This document shows positions 1 to 7,478 of a stretch of 64,000 nt of DNA, one piece after another. Under the pieces are notes generated by a model. That model did no database searches. It was not told where the DNA came from and worked only from the letters and a program-made list of their open reading frames with translations. Source of the stretch: Azotobacter bryophylli. GTDB lineage: Bacteria > Pseudomonadota > Gammaproteobacteria > Pseudomonadales > Pseudomonadaceae. The stretch's first letter is position 1; each line of letters starts with the position of its first letter. The position numbers and the translations under genes are program-made. Where the stretch lies: the NCBI RefSeq assembly GCF_042643485.1, contig NZ_JBHRSJ010000035.1, positions 343,887 to 407,886 of the forward strand, read 5' to 3'.

Positions 1-1556
1 TTCGGGTGCGCATGGCTGAGGAAGGAGAGGAACTGGTTCTGCTCGACGGCCAGGAGGTCAGCCTGCGCGCCGATACCCTGGTGATCGCCGATCATCAGCG
101 CGTGCTGGCTATCGCCGGCGTGATGGGGGGGGGGCACAGCGGAGTGGGTGGCAAGACCCGAGACTTGTTCTTGGAGAGTGCTTTCTTCGACACTATCGCT
201 ATTGCCGGTAAAGCGCGTTCTTATGGACTGCATACCGATGCCTCGCACCGCTACGAACGTGGCGTCGATTGGCAGCTGGCTCGCCAGGCCATGGAGCGCG
301 CTACCGCATTGTTGCTGGAGATCGTCGGCGGTGAGCCGGGGCCGATAGTCGAGGTGGTCGATCCGGCAAGCCTCCCGCAGACGGCGCCGATTGTTCTGCG
401 TGCCGAGCGCATCAGCCAGATGCTCGGTCTGCAGATGGAATCGGAGCAGGTCGAGCGCCTGCTTCCGGCGCTGGGACTGAAAGCCACCAAGACCATGGTC
501 GGTCAATGGCAGGTCGAAGTACCCAGCCATCGCTTCGATATCAGTCTTGAAGTCGACCTGATTGAAGAGCTTGCTCGTCTGCACGGCTATAACAACCTGC
601 CCGTACGTTACCCGCAGGCACGCCTGGCGCCGCAGGCTAATACCGAGGCCCGAGCCGAATTGCCGGCACTACGTCGCTTGCTGGTCGCTCGTGGTTATCA
701 GGAAGCGATCACCTACAGCTTCATCGATCCCAAGTGGTTCGAGCTGTTCGCCCCAGGCATGCAGCCCCTGACCTTGGCTAATCCGATCTCGATGGATATG
801 GCGGCGATGCGTCCTTCGCTCTGGCCTGGGTTGGTTAAGGCGCTGCAGTACAACCTGAATCGGCAGCAGAGCCGCGTGCGGCTCTTCGAAAGCGGCCTGC
901 GCTTCGTCGGTCAACTGGGCGATCTCAAGCAAGAGTCGATGCTGGCGGGTGTCGCCACTGGTAGTCGTCTGCCAGAGGGTTGGAACCAAGGTCGCGAAAC
1001 GGTCGATTTCTACGATATCAAGGCCGATGTGGAGGCCTTGCTCGGTGCTTCCGGTGCGCCAGACGAGTTTTCCTTCGTTGCCGGTGAGCACCCGGCGTTG
1101 CATCCGGGGCAGACCGCGCGTATCGAGCGGGCTGGAAGGCTAGTAGGCTTCCTTGGGGCTCTGCATCCTGAGCTGGGCAAGACGCTGGGTCTGGAGCAGC
1201 CGATCTATTTGTTCGAACTACTACTCACAGAGGTCGTCGAAGGGTGTCTGCCGAAATTCCAGGAGCTCTCCCGTTTCCCGGAGGTGCGTCGCGATCTGGC
1301 GCTGATAGTCGAACGCGATACCCCGGCAGAGATGATTCTGCAGGCGATCCGGGAGACTGCCGGTGAATACCTGACCGATGTCACGCTCTTCGATGTCTAC
1401 TGTGGTAAAGGCATTGATCCGCAACGAAAAAGTCTTGCGGTTGGCTTGACCTGGCAACACCCATCGCGCACTCTTAATGATGAAGAGGTGAATGCCACAA
1501 CCCAGAATATCCTCGCCTCGCTGGAAGAAAGGTTCAATGCCACGTTAAGGAAATAG
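1..1556 (+). CDS. pheT: Phenylalanine--tRNA ligase beta subunit, C-terminal part (5' end outside window)
   Basis: This is the beta chain of the cytoplasmic alpha2-beta2 enzyme that charges tRNA-Phe. The frame is open from the left edge, so the N-terminal OB/tRNA-binding part is missing from the window. The B3/B4 segment with GLHTDASHRYERGVD, the B5 region, the catalytic-like fold with YQEAITYSFIDP and SGLRF, and the terminal anticodon-binding B8 domain (SRFPEVRRDLALIVE, LFDVYCGKGI) all line up with E. coli PheT from memory. No frameshift is visible. The TAG stop is followed after 3 bp by ihfA, the usual pheT-ihfA operon order. An internal GTG at 6 is not the true start. Confidence 0.97.
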   Translation, partial: RVRMAEEGEELVLLDGQEVSLRADTLVIADHQRVLAIAGVMGGGHSGVGGKTRDLFLESAFFDTIAIAGKARSYGLHTDASHRYERGVDWQLARQAMERATALLLEIVGGEPGPIVEVVDPASLPQTAPIVLRAERISQMLGLQMESEQVERLLPALGLKATKTMVGQWQVEVPSHRFDISLEVDLIEELARLHGYNNLPVRYPQARLAPQANTEARAELPALRRLLVARGYQEAITYSFIDPKWFELFAPGMQPLTLANPISMDMAAMRPSLWPGLVKALQYNLNRQQSRVRLFESGLRFVGQLGDLKQESMLAGVATGSRLPEGWNQGRETVDFYDIKADVEALLGASGAPDEFSFVAGEHPALHPGQTARIERAGRLVGFLGALHPELGKTLGLEQPIYLFELLLTEVVEGCLPKFQELSRFPEVRRDLALIVERDTPAEMILQAIRETAGEYLTDVTLFDVYCGKGIDPQRKSLAVGLTWQHPSRTLNDEEVNATTQNILASLEERFNATLRK

Positions 1557-1559
1557 CGT

Positions 1560-1862
1560 ATGGGGGCTCTGACGAAAGCTGAGATGGCTGAGCGTCTCTA
1601 TGATGAGCTTGGCCTGAATAAGCGGGAAGCCAAGGAATTGGTCGAGTTGTTCTTCGAGGAGATCCGGCAGGCTCTGGAGCATAACGAGCAGGTCAAGTTG
1701 TCCGGTTTCGGCAATTTCGATCTGCGTAACAAGCGCCAGCGCCCCGGCCGCAATCCCAAGACAGGAGAGGAGATCCCGATTACGGCTCGTCGCGTGGTCA
1801 CCTTTCGTCCAGGGCAGAAACTGAAAGCCAGGGTTGAAGCCTATGCTGGAACCAAGTCATAA
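1560..1862 (+). CDS. ihfA: Integration host factor subunit alpha
   Basis: A 100-residue HU/IHF family DNA-bending protein that pairs with IhfB. It acts in recombination, transcription and phage integration. The full family length is present, starting MGALTKAEMAERLYDELGL. The beta-arm carries GRNPKTGEEIPI with the minor-groove proline, and RRVVTFRPGQKLK follows. The ATG lies 3 bp after the pheT stop, so the two are co-transcribed and probably translationally coupled. Its product would be available to the neighbouring prophage, whose attR carries a perfect IHF consensus (63630-63642). Confidence 0.97.
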   Translation: MGALTKAEMAERLYDELGLNKREAKELVELFFEEIRQALEHNEQVKLSGFGNFDLRNKRQRPGRNPKTGEEIPITARRVVTFRPGQKLKARVEAYAGTKS

Positions 1863-2199
1863 CGACGAGTTGCCGCCGATCCCAGGTAAGCGCTACTTCA
1901 CCATTGGAGAAGTGAGCGATCTCTGCGCTGTGAAGCCCCATGTCCTACGCTACTGGGAGCAGGAATTCCCACAGCTGAACCCCATAAAGCGCCGGGGCAA
2001 CCGGCGCTACTACCAGCGTCAGGATGTTCTGATGATTCGGCAGATCCGAGCGCTCCTGTATGAGCAGGGCTTTACCATTGGTGGCGCCCGTTTGCGCCTC
2101 ACCAGTGACGAAGCCAAGGATGACAGTACTCAATACAAGCAATTGATCCGTCAGATGATTGCTGAGCTTGAGGATGTTTTGCTGGTATTGCGCAAATAG
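1843..2199 (+). CDS. MerR-family transcriptional regulator downstream of ihfA
   Basis: A 118-residue protein with an N-terminal MerR winged helix-turn-helix (GKRYFTIGEVSDLC, VKPHVLRYWEQEFPQL, NRRYYQRQDVLMIRQI) and a short C-terminal helix. There is no obvious metal- or ligand-binding cysteine motif. It is the standard small MerR protein found after ihfA in Pseudomonas. A longer reading from a TTG at 1834 exists. I prefer the ATG at 1843 because AGGG lies about 9 bp upstream and the protein then starts MLEPSHNDELPPIPGKRYF, as I recall for orthologues. It overlaps the ihfA end by 20 bp. Its regulatory target is unknown. Confidence 0.9.
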   Translation: MLEPSHNDELPPIPGKRYFTIGEVSDLCAVKPHVLRYWEQEFPQLNPIKRRGNRRYYQRQDVLMIRQIRALLYEQGFTIGGARLRLTSDEAKDDSTQYKQLIRQMIAELEDVLLVLRK

Positions 2200-2279
2200 C
2201 CGGCTGGTAAAAAAAGCTTCCAATTTTCAGCAAGTTAGTATATAGTTCATCTCGCTTCCGGTGACACGGGGCGAAATAG

Positions 2280-2358
<79 letters not shown>

Positions 2359-2369
2359 AATTCTCCAGA

Positions 2370-2403
2370 AAATCCAAGCACTTACGGGTGTTTGGATTTT
2401 TTT
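2370..2403 (+). terminator. Rho-independent terminator supplied by the phage after tRNA-Pro
   Basis: Arms AAATCCAAGCAC (2370-2381) and GTGTTTGGATTT (2388-2399) pair over 12 bp with one G-T wobble and a 6-nt loop, then a T tract to 2403. It lies just inside attL. It therefore replaces the original host terminator, now 61 kb away at 63718-63751. Confidence 0.8.
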
Positions 2404-2426
2404 ATGCCCGCACGTTGCGCAATATG

Positions 2427-2447
2427 GGCGCAAAAACGGCGCAAAAC
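2427..2447 (+). repeat. Candidate integrase arm-type sites (two copies) on the attL side
   Basis: Two adjacent direct repeats, GGCGCAAAAAC (2427-2437) and GGCGCAAAAC (2438-2447), lie between attL and the int stop codon. The same decamer GGCGCAAAAC occurs near attR at 63533-63542. Placement on both phage-side flanks of the core is what lambda-type integrase arm sites show. That they bind Int is inferred. Confidence 0.5.
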
Positions 2448-3557
2448 TCATCCAGAAATTTCGCTGATATCCAGATCGGGAACCGCCTCTGACCAGACCA
2501 CTTCGGCATGGTCACGCTGGTAGTTCTTCGTCATCTCCTCGCTGGCATGGCCGGCAATTCTCTGACCGTCTTTACCGGCCCGCTTGTACAGGTGTAGGGA
2601 TAGGGCGCGAATCTCATGAAAGCCCGGCATCTCCTCGTCCTTCAGCCCCTTGTATGGGTTTGCCTCATCTCTGGCCGCCTTGAATGCGCGGGTGAGGAAG
2701 CGCTCCTCGATCTTCGTCCAGTGGTCTTTGCCCTGGGCTTGCTTCTGCTTCAACCGTTCCGGCTTGCGGTGGATCAGGTAGGGCGATAGCACCTCATCCC
2801 GACAGCGAGCCAGCACAGCGGCGAGCTGGGGCGTCACTTCGAACTTCAGCCACCCGGCATCGCTTGCCCGCTCGGTCTTGCTCTGTACCACGTACAGATA
2901 GCCGTCGCGCACGTCCTCGAACTTCATGTTGATGATGTCACCGCGGCGCTGGGCGGTGATAAGGGCCAGGTCGATGGCATTCTGTAGCCAGCGAGGGGCC
3001 CTGGCCCGGATTGCCTTCAGACCTTCGACCGTATGGCGCTTGCGTTGCTTCTTCTCGATCTTCGGAATGGTGCTGGCGGCTGGGTTGTCCGGGCATAGGC
3101 CTTTCGCTGCTGCATGGGTGAACACGTCGACCAGCATGGCGCGGGCCTGATTCGATGCCCGTGGCGTGAGACCGTCGAGAAACTCTGCAACCATGCGTAT
3201 GGTGATCTGATCGATCGGCTTGGCTCCGAGCGCTGCGCGAGCCTGTTTCGCGCGAACCTGGAACAGATCCATGGTTGCCTTAGCCAACTCGCGGGGCGGC
3301 AATACCTCGCGCTCGTAGTAGTCGAGAAAGGCATCGAGCGTGTCTGTTGATCCGAGCACACTGGCCACCAGATCAGCTCCCTGCATCAGCATACTATTGA
3401 GCTGCTTGGCCGCCTGGATGGCCTTCTGCCGATCCGTACCCATCGGGTGCCAGGTACCGGTGTCGGGTCGGCGATAGCGAAAGGAGCCGCGCCGGGTGTC
3501 CTCGTAGAGGTTTGGTGGCAGCCCCTTGTATTTCGACATCCGAGGGCGCGGTGACAT
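2448..3557 (-). CDS. int: Phage integrase, tyrosine recombinase
   Basis: A 369-residue lambda-type integrase that recombines attP with the tRNA-Pro attB. Order of parts: an N-terminal arm-binding region (KYKGLPPNLYEDTRRGSFRY), a core-binding helical domain at about 65-165, then the catalytic domain. Visible catalytic residues are R204 (TAQRRGDI), K227 (VVQSKTE), H314 and R317 (GFHEIR), H337 (GHAS) and nucleophile Y346 (MTKNYQRD). All are intact. It is the last gene of a minus-strand overlapping operon, overlapping xis by 1 bp, and its 3' end faces attL. The nearby repeats at 2427-2447 are likely arm sites. Confidence 0.96.
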   Translation of the reverse strand: MSPRPRMSKYKGLPPNLYEDTRRGSFRYRRPDTGTWHPMGTDRQKAIQAAKQLNSMLMQGADLVASVLGSTDTLDAFLDYYEREVLPPRELAKATMDLFQVRAKQARAALGAKPIDQITIRMVAEFLDGLTPRASNQARAMLVDVFTHAAAKGLCPDNPAASTIPKIEKKQRKRHTVEGLKAIRARAPRWLQNAIDLALITAQRRGDIINMKFEDVRDGYLYVVQSKTERASDAGWLKFEVTPQLAAVLARCRDEVLSPYLIHRKPERLKQKQAQGKDHWTKIEERFLTRAFKAARDEANPYKGLKDEEMPGFHEIRALSLHLYKRAGKDGQRIAGHASEEMTKNYQRDHAEVVWSEAVPDLDISEISG

Positions 3558-3769
3558 TAACGTGCTCCTCGCAGCACGGCATCCACTAGGTCGTTACCGG
3601 TGTGGCGTGAATAGGCCGCCCAGTCCACATACCAGAGCTTGCCGATCTGCTGACCTGGCAGTTTGTCGTTCCGCAGCTGCTGACGGATCGCCTGGGCGCA
3701 CATGGGCGTCCCGTTCTCACCCCAGCAGCGGCGCTGAAACTCGCTGATCTTGATGAGTTCCCTTTTCAT
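3557..3769 (-). CDS. xis: Excisionase-like small DNA-binding protein
   Basis: A 70-residue basic protein with a winged-helix/HTH pattern (LIKISEFQRRCWGENG, AIRQQLRNDKLPGQQIGKLWYVDWAAY) typical of phage excisionases and MerR-like Xis proteins. It would bend attachment DNA and steer Int towards excision. Its start overlaps the upstream stop (ATGA) and its end overlaps int, so the two are translationally coupled. Function is inferred from position and fold pattern. Confidence 0.75.
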   Translation of the reverse strand: MKRELIKISEFQRRCWGENGTPMCAQAIRQQLRNDKLPGQQIGKLWYVDWAAYSRHTGNDLVDAVLRGAR

Positions 3770-4254
3770 GAACAGTAGTCCTCCTCACCGCTCATGCTTG
3801 GCAGTGGTGCGAGAGGCATTGATTGGGAGAGCTGCTCGGCGGCCTGCACCACGGAAATCGAGCTCATTGGCAATATCTCCCCGTTCCGGTCTTGGTCTGG
3901 ATTGCAAACAGGCGATAGCCGGGCTTTGCGGGTGTTCGTGTGAGACTTGCGTGCTGGGAAGGCCTTTCCTTCCCAGCGACCTGCTGGCCCTCTGATTTCT
4001 GCTTGAGGCTGGTAAGCCCGCTGGCGCTTTCCGTCGAAATGCTCCTGGCACGCCTGGAACAGCTCGACCTCGTCGCCGATACCCATTAAGGCCTGTCCGG
4101 TGGTTGAGCCGATCTGCACCCTGCCGTCCTTAACCTTGCCATGCTGACTTGTCCGGTAAAGGTAGTAGCGACGGCCTCCGCGGCTGCCGTCGCTGGCCTC
4201 GTTGAGATAGAACGCGACGTCGCCTTGGCGAACCCGGAGAGCTGACTTAGCCAT
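3766..4254 (-). CDS. Hypothetical protein of the integration operon
   Basis: A 162-residue protein I do not recognise. The N-terminal part is rich in aromatic and basic residues (DVAFYLNEASDGSRGGRRYYLYRTS) followed by a short beta-like segment (VQIGSTTGQAL). The C-terminal part is polar and proline/serine rich, so probably disordered. It overlaps its upstream neighbour by 8 bp and xis by 4 bp. Co-expression with int/xis is clear. No function can be assigned. Confidence 0.7.
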   Translation of the reverse strand: MAKSALRVRQGDVAFYLNEASDGSRGGRRYYLYRTSQHGKVKDGRVQIGSTTGQALMGIGDEVELFQACQEHFDGKRQRAYQPQAEIRGPAGRWEGKAFPARKSHTNTRKARLSPVCNPDQDRNGEILPMSSISVVQAAEQLSQSMPLAPLPSMSGEEDYCS

Positions 4255-4939
4255 TTGGCTGCTCCTTCCCAGGGTGATCTAGCAGGTTGTCGACGATAGT
4301 CTCGTCGTGCAGTGTCTGCGCTGGCCGCGTGGTGAAGACCTGGCCGTTGCCGTCCACCATCCTGATCGGCTTCCCGTAGAGTGGGCCGTTCGGCGCGAAT
4401 GGATCTGGCATGAGCTCTGGGTGCTCTAGCGAGAAAGAAACCATCAGCTCGAGCACGCAGTGGAAAAGCGGCCCCTCCTTCACGGGCGATTGGCGCTTTG
4501 CGTTCTTGTGGGTGGCGCTGTCCTCTAGCCCAGCGACAAACGCGATGTAGTCGAGCGCGCGGCCTTTTTTAGCCTCCGTGAGCCCTCTTCGGTGCACTGG
4601 GTTGACGGCCAGAGCATCGCAGATCCCGCTGACGCCGATTTTTTTCTCGATGTCGGTGCTGGTGCTCATCAGCCACTCACCGATGACTAAACGCGCCTGC
4701 TGGCGCAATGCGCACTGATTTCTGTAGTCCTGCTCCAGCTTGTCGATCTTTGACTTCGTGAATGGCAGCCCCTTCTTGAGGTCACGTATGAGGCGCGATA
4801 GCAGCAGCCCATCGATCTCATCAATAAGGTCGTACTGGCGGGCTAGCCTGCGCGATATCAGGAGCTTGGCTCGGGGCGAAAGCTCAGGTTGGCGCCAGAT
4901 CCTGACCATCTTCCGGAAGTACTCAGGCTTTATCAGCAC
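4247..4939 (-). CDS. Hypothetical protein of the integration operon, GTG start
   Basis: About 230 residues, starting VLIKPEYFRKMVRIWRQ. The open frame extends further upstream to 5062, but that part is the shadow of the preceding gene (W/R/S-rich). GTG 4939 is chosen because GGAGGA lies 8 nt upstream and the overlap with the previous gene is then only 17 bp. The N-terminal half is helical and charged. The C-terminal half contains LFHCVLELMVSFSLEHPELMPDPF. No catalytic motif is seen and the family is not recognised. Confidence 0.65.
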   Translation of the reverse strand: MLIKPEYFRKMVRIWRQPELSPRAKLLISRRLARQYDLIDEIDGLLLSRLIRDLKKGLPFTKSKIDKLEQDYRNQCALRQQARLVIGEWLMSTSTDIEKKIGVSGICDALAVNPVHRRGLTEAKKGRALDYIAFVAGLEDSATHKNAKRQSPVKEGPLFHCVLELMVSFSLEHPELMPDPFAPNGPLYGKPIRMVDGNGQVFTTRPAQTLHDETIVDNLLDHPGKEQPNG

Positions 4940-5135
4940 GGAAGCCGTCCTCCACCACCTTGATGCGCAGATCCAGGCCGCAGGCCTTGGCCAGCGGCAC
5001 CAACTGCTCGATGGTGCTTTCCCCGTTCTGCAGAGCGAGCCCCAGCTGTACCAGGCGATCACCCAGGGCGGCGAAGGGGCTGGCGCTGGCCGGCGCGGGA
5101 GAGCGGTGCGCCGGAGCGTATGCGGTCGTGGTCAT
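4923..5135 (-). CDS. Hypothetical small protein
   Basis: A 70-residue protein: a proline/alanine-rich N-terminus, then a helical segment with ALGDRLVQLGLALQNG and a C-terminal LAKACGLDLRIKVVEDGF. ATG 5135 is fixed by an ATGA overlap with the upstream gene and by GAGG 9 nt before it. A longer in-frame start at 5198 would overlap the neighbour unnecessarily. Function unknown. Confidence 0.7.
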   Translation of the reverse strand: MTTTAYAPAHRSPAPASASPFAALGDRLVQLGLALQNGESTIEQLVPLAKACGLDLRIKVVEDGFRADKA

Positions 5136-5353
5136 AGGATGAACCTCGGGTGTGGGAGCGGCTGGCCGGTGGCTATCGGTGTCTTCTGCTTTGGGCACGT
5201 GACCACCCAGGTGTTGCCGCTCATTTCGATTACAGGCTTCGCCAGGCGCTTGGCTTCATCGCGTTGGTAAAACGCCACCTGTGCGATGGAGAAGCTCGCC
5301 ACGGCGGCGATACCCAGGAGCCAGTGGCAGAACCAGTGCTGTCGGCTGCTCAC
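5132..5353 (-). CDS. Small inner-membrane protein
   Basis: A 73-residue protein with one membrane segment near residues 8-26 (WFCHWLLGIAAVASFSIAQVA) and a short polar tail ending HPRFIL. It is joined to both neighbours by ATGA overlaps, so it belongs to the csrA-int operon. Function unknown. Confidence 0.7.
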   Translation of the reverse strand: MSSRQHWFCHWLLGIAAVASFSIAQVAFYQRDEAKRLAKPVIEMSGNTWVVTCPKQKTPIATGQPLPHPRFIL

Positions 5354-5973
5354 CCTTCACCTCCTGGCGTCATCGCTTCGCCTTCTCCATCAACAGGCGA
5401 GCCACCGCAGAAGCTGCAGGGCTTGAGCGCTACCGGATCGGGGACATGCTCACGCAGACTGGCGGCCACTCGCTCGATCTGCGCCAAGTGCTCGGCTTCA
5501 TCGGGGAGTTGAGTGGCTGGCCTCTCGCCTGCCAGGCTGGCGGTTCCCGTAATCACGTCAAAGATCGAGCGAGTGCTGGACTTGCCTTGCTGCGCCACGA
5601 TTTCAGAGTGTTCGGAATCGTGGCGCAGCTCACCGGGTTGCATCGCAGTGCGCCAGATGCCCGCCAGCTCCTCGATCTTGCCCAGCGTTTCCGCCGCGCG
5701 TACCGGCGATCCGGCCTGGCCCGCTTGTGCCAGTTCTTCAATCGTGCGAAATGCTTCCCCGGCCTGCTCGATGACGAACTCCAGGCTGTTTGCGCCGTGC
5801 TGGTACTCGGCGACCAGTTGCAGCAGTCCGGCAGGAGCATCGCCCTCAGCCAGGCCGGCGATCACGGCTCCGCCTCGGCCGATGGCCACCGCCGCGCCGA
5901 GTTGCAGAGCAGGACGCATGGCCTCGAAGTTCAGGCCTAGGCCGGGCTTCAGTACCACGGTGATCTTTTCCAT
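5350..5973 (-). CDS. Hypothetical protein with a C-terminal CxxC (Lar-like) zinc motif
   Basis: A 207-residue protein. The first 120 residues are alanine/glycine-rich and helical. The C-terminus carries LKPCSFCGGSP (about residues 184-194), which resembles the LKPCPFCGG start of Lar/restriction-alleviation zinc-ribbon proteins. The second CxxC expected in Lar is absent because the chain ends about 17 residues later. The gene starts 2 bp after the csrA stop, with GAGG as ribosome-binding site. A role in anti-restriction is only a possibility. Confidence 0.65.
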   Translation of the reverse strand: MEKITVVLKPGLGLNFEAMRPALQLGAAVAIGRGGAVIAGLAEGDAPAGLLQLVAEYQHGANSLEFVIEQAGEAFRTIEELAQAGQAGSPVRAAETLGKIEELAGIWRTAMQPGELRHDSEHSEIVAQQGKSSTRSIFDVITGTASLAGERPATQLPDEAEHLAQIERVAASLREHVPDPVALKPCSFCGGSPVDGEGEAMTPGGEG

Positions 5974-5975
5974 GG

Positions 5976-6173
5976 TCAGGTCCTCGCGGCTGCCGGTTGG
6001 CGGCTCCGCTCCGAGCCATGGATGCGCTGGTAGATCTCCTCGCGGTGTACCTCGACGTCTTTGGGCACCTTGATGCCGAGGCGGACTTGGTCGCCTTGGT
6101 GGCCGAGCACAACGACCTCGATGTCGTCCCCGATAATCAGTTTCTCGCCGACCCTTCTGGTCAAAATCAGCAT
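5976..6173 (-). CDS. csrA: Phage-encoded CsrA/RsmA RNA-binding regulator
   Basis: A 65-residue CsrA-family homodimeric RNA-binding protein that recognises GGA motifs in mRNA leaders. The sequence MLILTRRVGEKLIIGDD with conserved L4 and R44 (VHREEIYQR) keeps the residues needed for RNA binding. ATG 6173 gives the family start, with AGGAGA 6 nt upstream; an upstream ATG adds eight non-family residues. It stands at the head of the overlapping chain leading to xis and int. It could remodel host post-transcriptional control (the RsmA regulon) in the lysogen or on induction; that effect is inferred. Confidence 0.92.
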   Translation of the reverse strand: MLILTRRVGEKLIIGDDIEVVVLGHQGDQVRLGIKVPKDVEVHREEIYQRIHGSERSRQPAAART

Positions 6174-6260
6174 GTGAATCTCCTTTTTTCTGGGCAAGCC
6201 AAAGGCCTGCCGACGTTCATGGCTTTGCCGAATTGATGGTTGATTAGGTTGTTGCCTGGC

Positions 6261-6281
6261 TGCGCCCTGGCTATGGGCGCA
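6261..6281. other. Inverted repeat between luxR-like gene and csrA
   Basis: A perfect 7-bp stem, TGCGCCC and GGGCGCA, with a 7-nt loop, in the 117-bp gap between the luxR-like stop and the csrA start. No T tract follows on either strand, so it is more likely an attenuator or processing hairpin than a strong terminator. Confidence 0.35.
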
Positions 6282-6290
6282 CGCCGCTGA

Positions 6291-6677
6291 TCACGCGGCT
6301 ATCAAGCCTGTCTCTCCGCAGCACCGACCGGGCTGGTGCTGTTCCGTCTTGCGCTCCGGCTGGCGGAAGTCGCGGCGTGTTGGGGCGCTGTCGAGGGTTG
6401 GGTGGAGGGCGGTCACGCCGTTCAGCATCAGCACGCATGCTGGGGTGATGATCTGGCGGCGGAAGGCCTCAAGCACCAGACCGCGAACGGTTTTGGCCCC
6501 AAGCTTGAACCGAGCATCATCAAGTCGCTTTTGCGCCGTTCCAGGAGCAATACCCATCTCGCGGGCAATCTCCTTTGCGCTCAGGTCGCCGGCAGCCAGC
6601 AGCGTTGCCACCAGCTCGCGTGGAGCGAGCCCCATGCCCAAGCGGCCCTTCCAGTTGCCTGCAATGATGGTGTCCAT
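6291..6677 (-). CDS. LuxR/GerE-type HTH regulator, first gene of the csrA-int operon
   Basis: A 128-residue protein with a single recognisable domain: a LuxR-type (GerE) HTH at about residues 17-75 (GLAPRELVATLL, LSAKEIAREMGIAPGTAQKRL, KLGAKTVRGLVLEAFRR). There is no receiver or autoinducer-binding domain. The tail from about residue 90 is basic and probably disordered. AGAGGT is the ribosome-binding site. Its promoter region (6724-6761) contains dyads matching the operators at the immunity switch, so the prophage repressor probably controls it. It may activate the genes downstream of it, csrA to int. Confidence 0.75.
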   Translation of the reverse strand: MDTIIAGNWKGRLGMGLAPRELVATLLAAGDLSAKEIAREMGIAPGTAQKRLDDARFKLGAKTVRGLVLEAFRRQIITPACVLMLNGVTALHPTLDSAPTRRDFRQPERKTEQHQPGRCCGETGLIAA

Positions 6678-6723
6678 GATTACCTCTTTGCTCTTGGGTT
6701 AAGTTTCTCGATAGCCAGAATAT

Positions 6724-6761
6724 AAGCCTTTGCCTAATCCGTGTAAATAGGCATTGCCTAA
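6724..6761. promoter_or_regulatory. Two repressor operator-like dyads upstream of the luxR-like/csrA/int operon
   Basis: TAGGCATTGCCTA (6749-6761) is a perfect 6+1+6 dyad. A weaker copy, AAGCCTTTGCCTA, lies at 6724-6736. Both match the 13-bp sites at the cI/cro switch (14336-14348, 14372-14384, 14394-14406). This suggests that the lysogenic repressor also shuts off the excision operon. Confidence 0.6.
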
Positions 6762-6800
6762 TTATTGCTGGCGATTGGTTTGAAATTCTCATTCAGAGCA

Positions 6801-6824
6801 TTTACTGTATGTTCATACAGTAAA
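6801..6824. promoter_or_regulatory. LexA (SOS) box
   Basis: CTGTATGTTCATACAG (6805-6820) fits CTG-N10-CAG and sits inside a perfect 11+2+11 palindrome (6801-6824). A TTGAAA at 6780-6785 with a 17-bp spacer puts the -10 region inside the box, the usual layout for LexA repression of the gene at 6836. Confidence 0.8.
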
Positions 6825-6835
6825 AGGAGTGGCAC

Positions 6836-7147
6836 ATGGCCAAGCAGAAAACCAAGCAGCAGCCTCAAGAGCTCTCACCGTTCGAGAAATTGGGGCTACG
6901 TGTCTCGTCGATGATTAACGCGCCGAAGGCGCAGCTTGAGCGTCAGGTGACTATTCACCGGCTGGACACCGATCCGGACGAGGCGTGGGAAGGGATGCTT
7001 GAGCTGCTAGCCGAGACGGATGGCCTGAAAATGACCCGCAACACGGACGGCACGATAACTCTCAGGTGGGATCGGCCGGAGGGCGATGATGCTCAGATGC
7101 ATGATGCGGAGCTTGAGTCTGTCGCCGAAGACGAAGCCGCATTCTGA
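6836..7147 (+). CDS. DUF1654 family protein, SOS-controlled
   Basis: A 103-residue protein of the Pseudomonas DUF1654 type: SPFEKLGLRVSSMINAPKAQ, then an acidic region (DPDEAWEGMLELLAETDGL) and TDGTITLRWDRP. Family function is not established, but members are common in Pseudomonas prophages and plasmids behind LexA boxes, as here. AAGGAG gives a strong ribosome-binding site. It probably responds to DNA damage and prophage induction. Confidence 0.8.
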   Translation: MAKQKTKQQPQELSPFEKLGLRVSSMINAPKAQLERQVTIHRLDTDPDEAWEGMLELLAETDGLKMTRNTDGTITLRWDRPEGDDAQMHDAELESVAEDEAAF

Positions 7148-7231
7148 TGACATGGAGGTCCGAATCAAGTGGGAGGAAAGGAGGCCTTGCGACAGGAGGA
7201 TCAAGCTAATCGCTTTGGTGTGTATTATGTG

Positions 7232-7237
7232 TATAAT
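7232..7237 (+). promoter_or_regulatory. Possible hicAB promoter -10 box
   Basis: A consensus TATAAT at 7232-7237, 28 bp before the hicA start, in an AT-rich GTGTATTATGTG context. No good -35 is seen at 16-18 bp, which fits a promoter needing assistance or autoregulated by HicB. Confidence 0.4.
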
Positions 7238-7264
7238 TTCGGCAGGCAGCGCGAGGAGACGGCA

Positions 7265-7447
7265 ATGCGAAGTCGGGAGGTGATCGAGCTGCTGGAGGCG
7301 GATGGCTGGTACGAAGTGGCCGTGAAAGGCAGCCACCACCAGTTCAGACATCCGACCAAGCCGGGCAGGGTGACGGTTCCGCACCCGAAGTCGGACCTGC
7401 CGAAAGGCACCTACCAGAGCATCCTGAAGCAAGCCGGCCTCAAGTGA
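7265..7447 (+). CDS. hicA: HicA-type mRNA interferase toxin
   Basis: A 60-residue double-stranded-RNA-binding-fold toxin that cleaves mRNA. It carries the family core LLEADGWYEVAVKGSHHQF with the catalytic histidine in GSHH (H24/H25), then VTVPHPKSDLPKGTYQSILKQAGL. The ATG at 7265 follows GAGGAG. A longer frame from 7169 is open but reads as non-coding. It pairs with the hicB gene 31 bp downstream. Confidence 0.92.
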   Translation: MRSREVIELLEADGWYEVAVKGSHHQFRHPTKPGRVTVPHPKSDLPKGTYQSILKQAGLK

Positions 7448-7478
7448 GGCCGGCTATACCACCCAAGAGGGGCACACC

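Noticed and set aside
2218..2246. Possible promoter of tRNA-Pro (TATAGT near 2241)
   Set aside because: The matching -35 is poor and the distance to the tRNA is long, so I do not call it.
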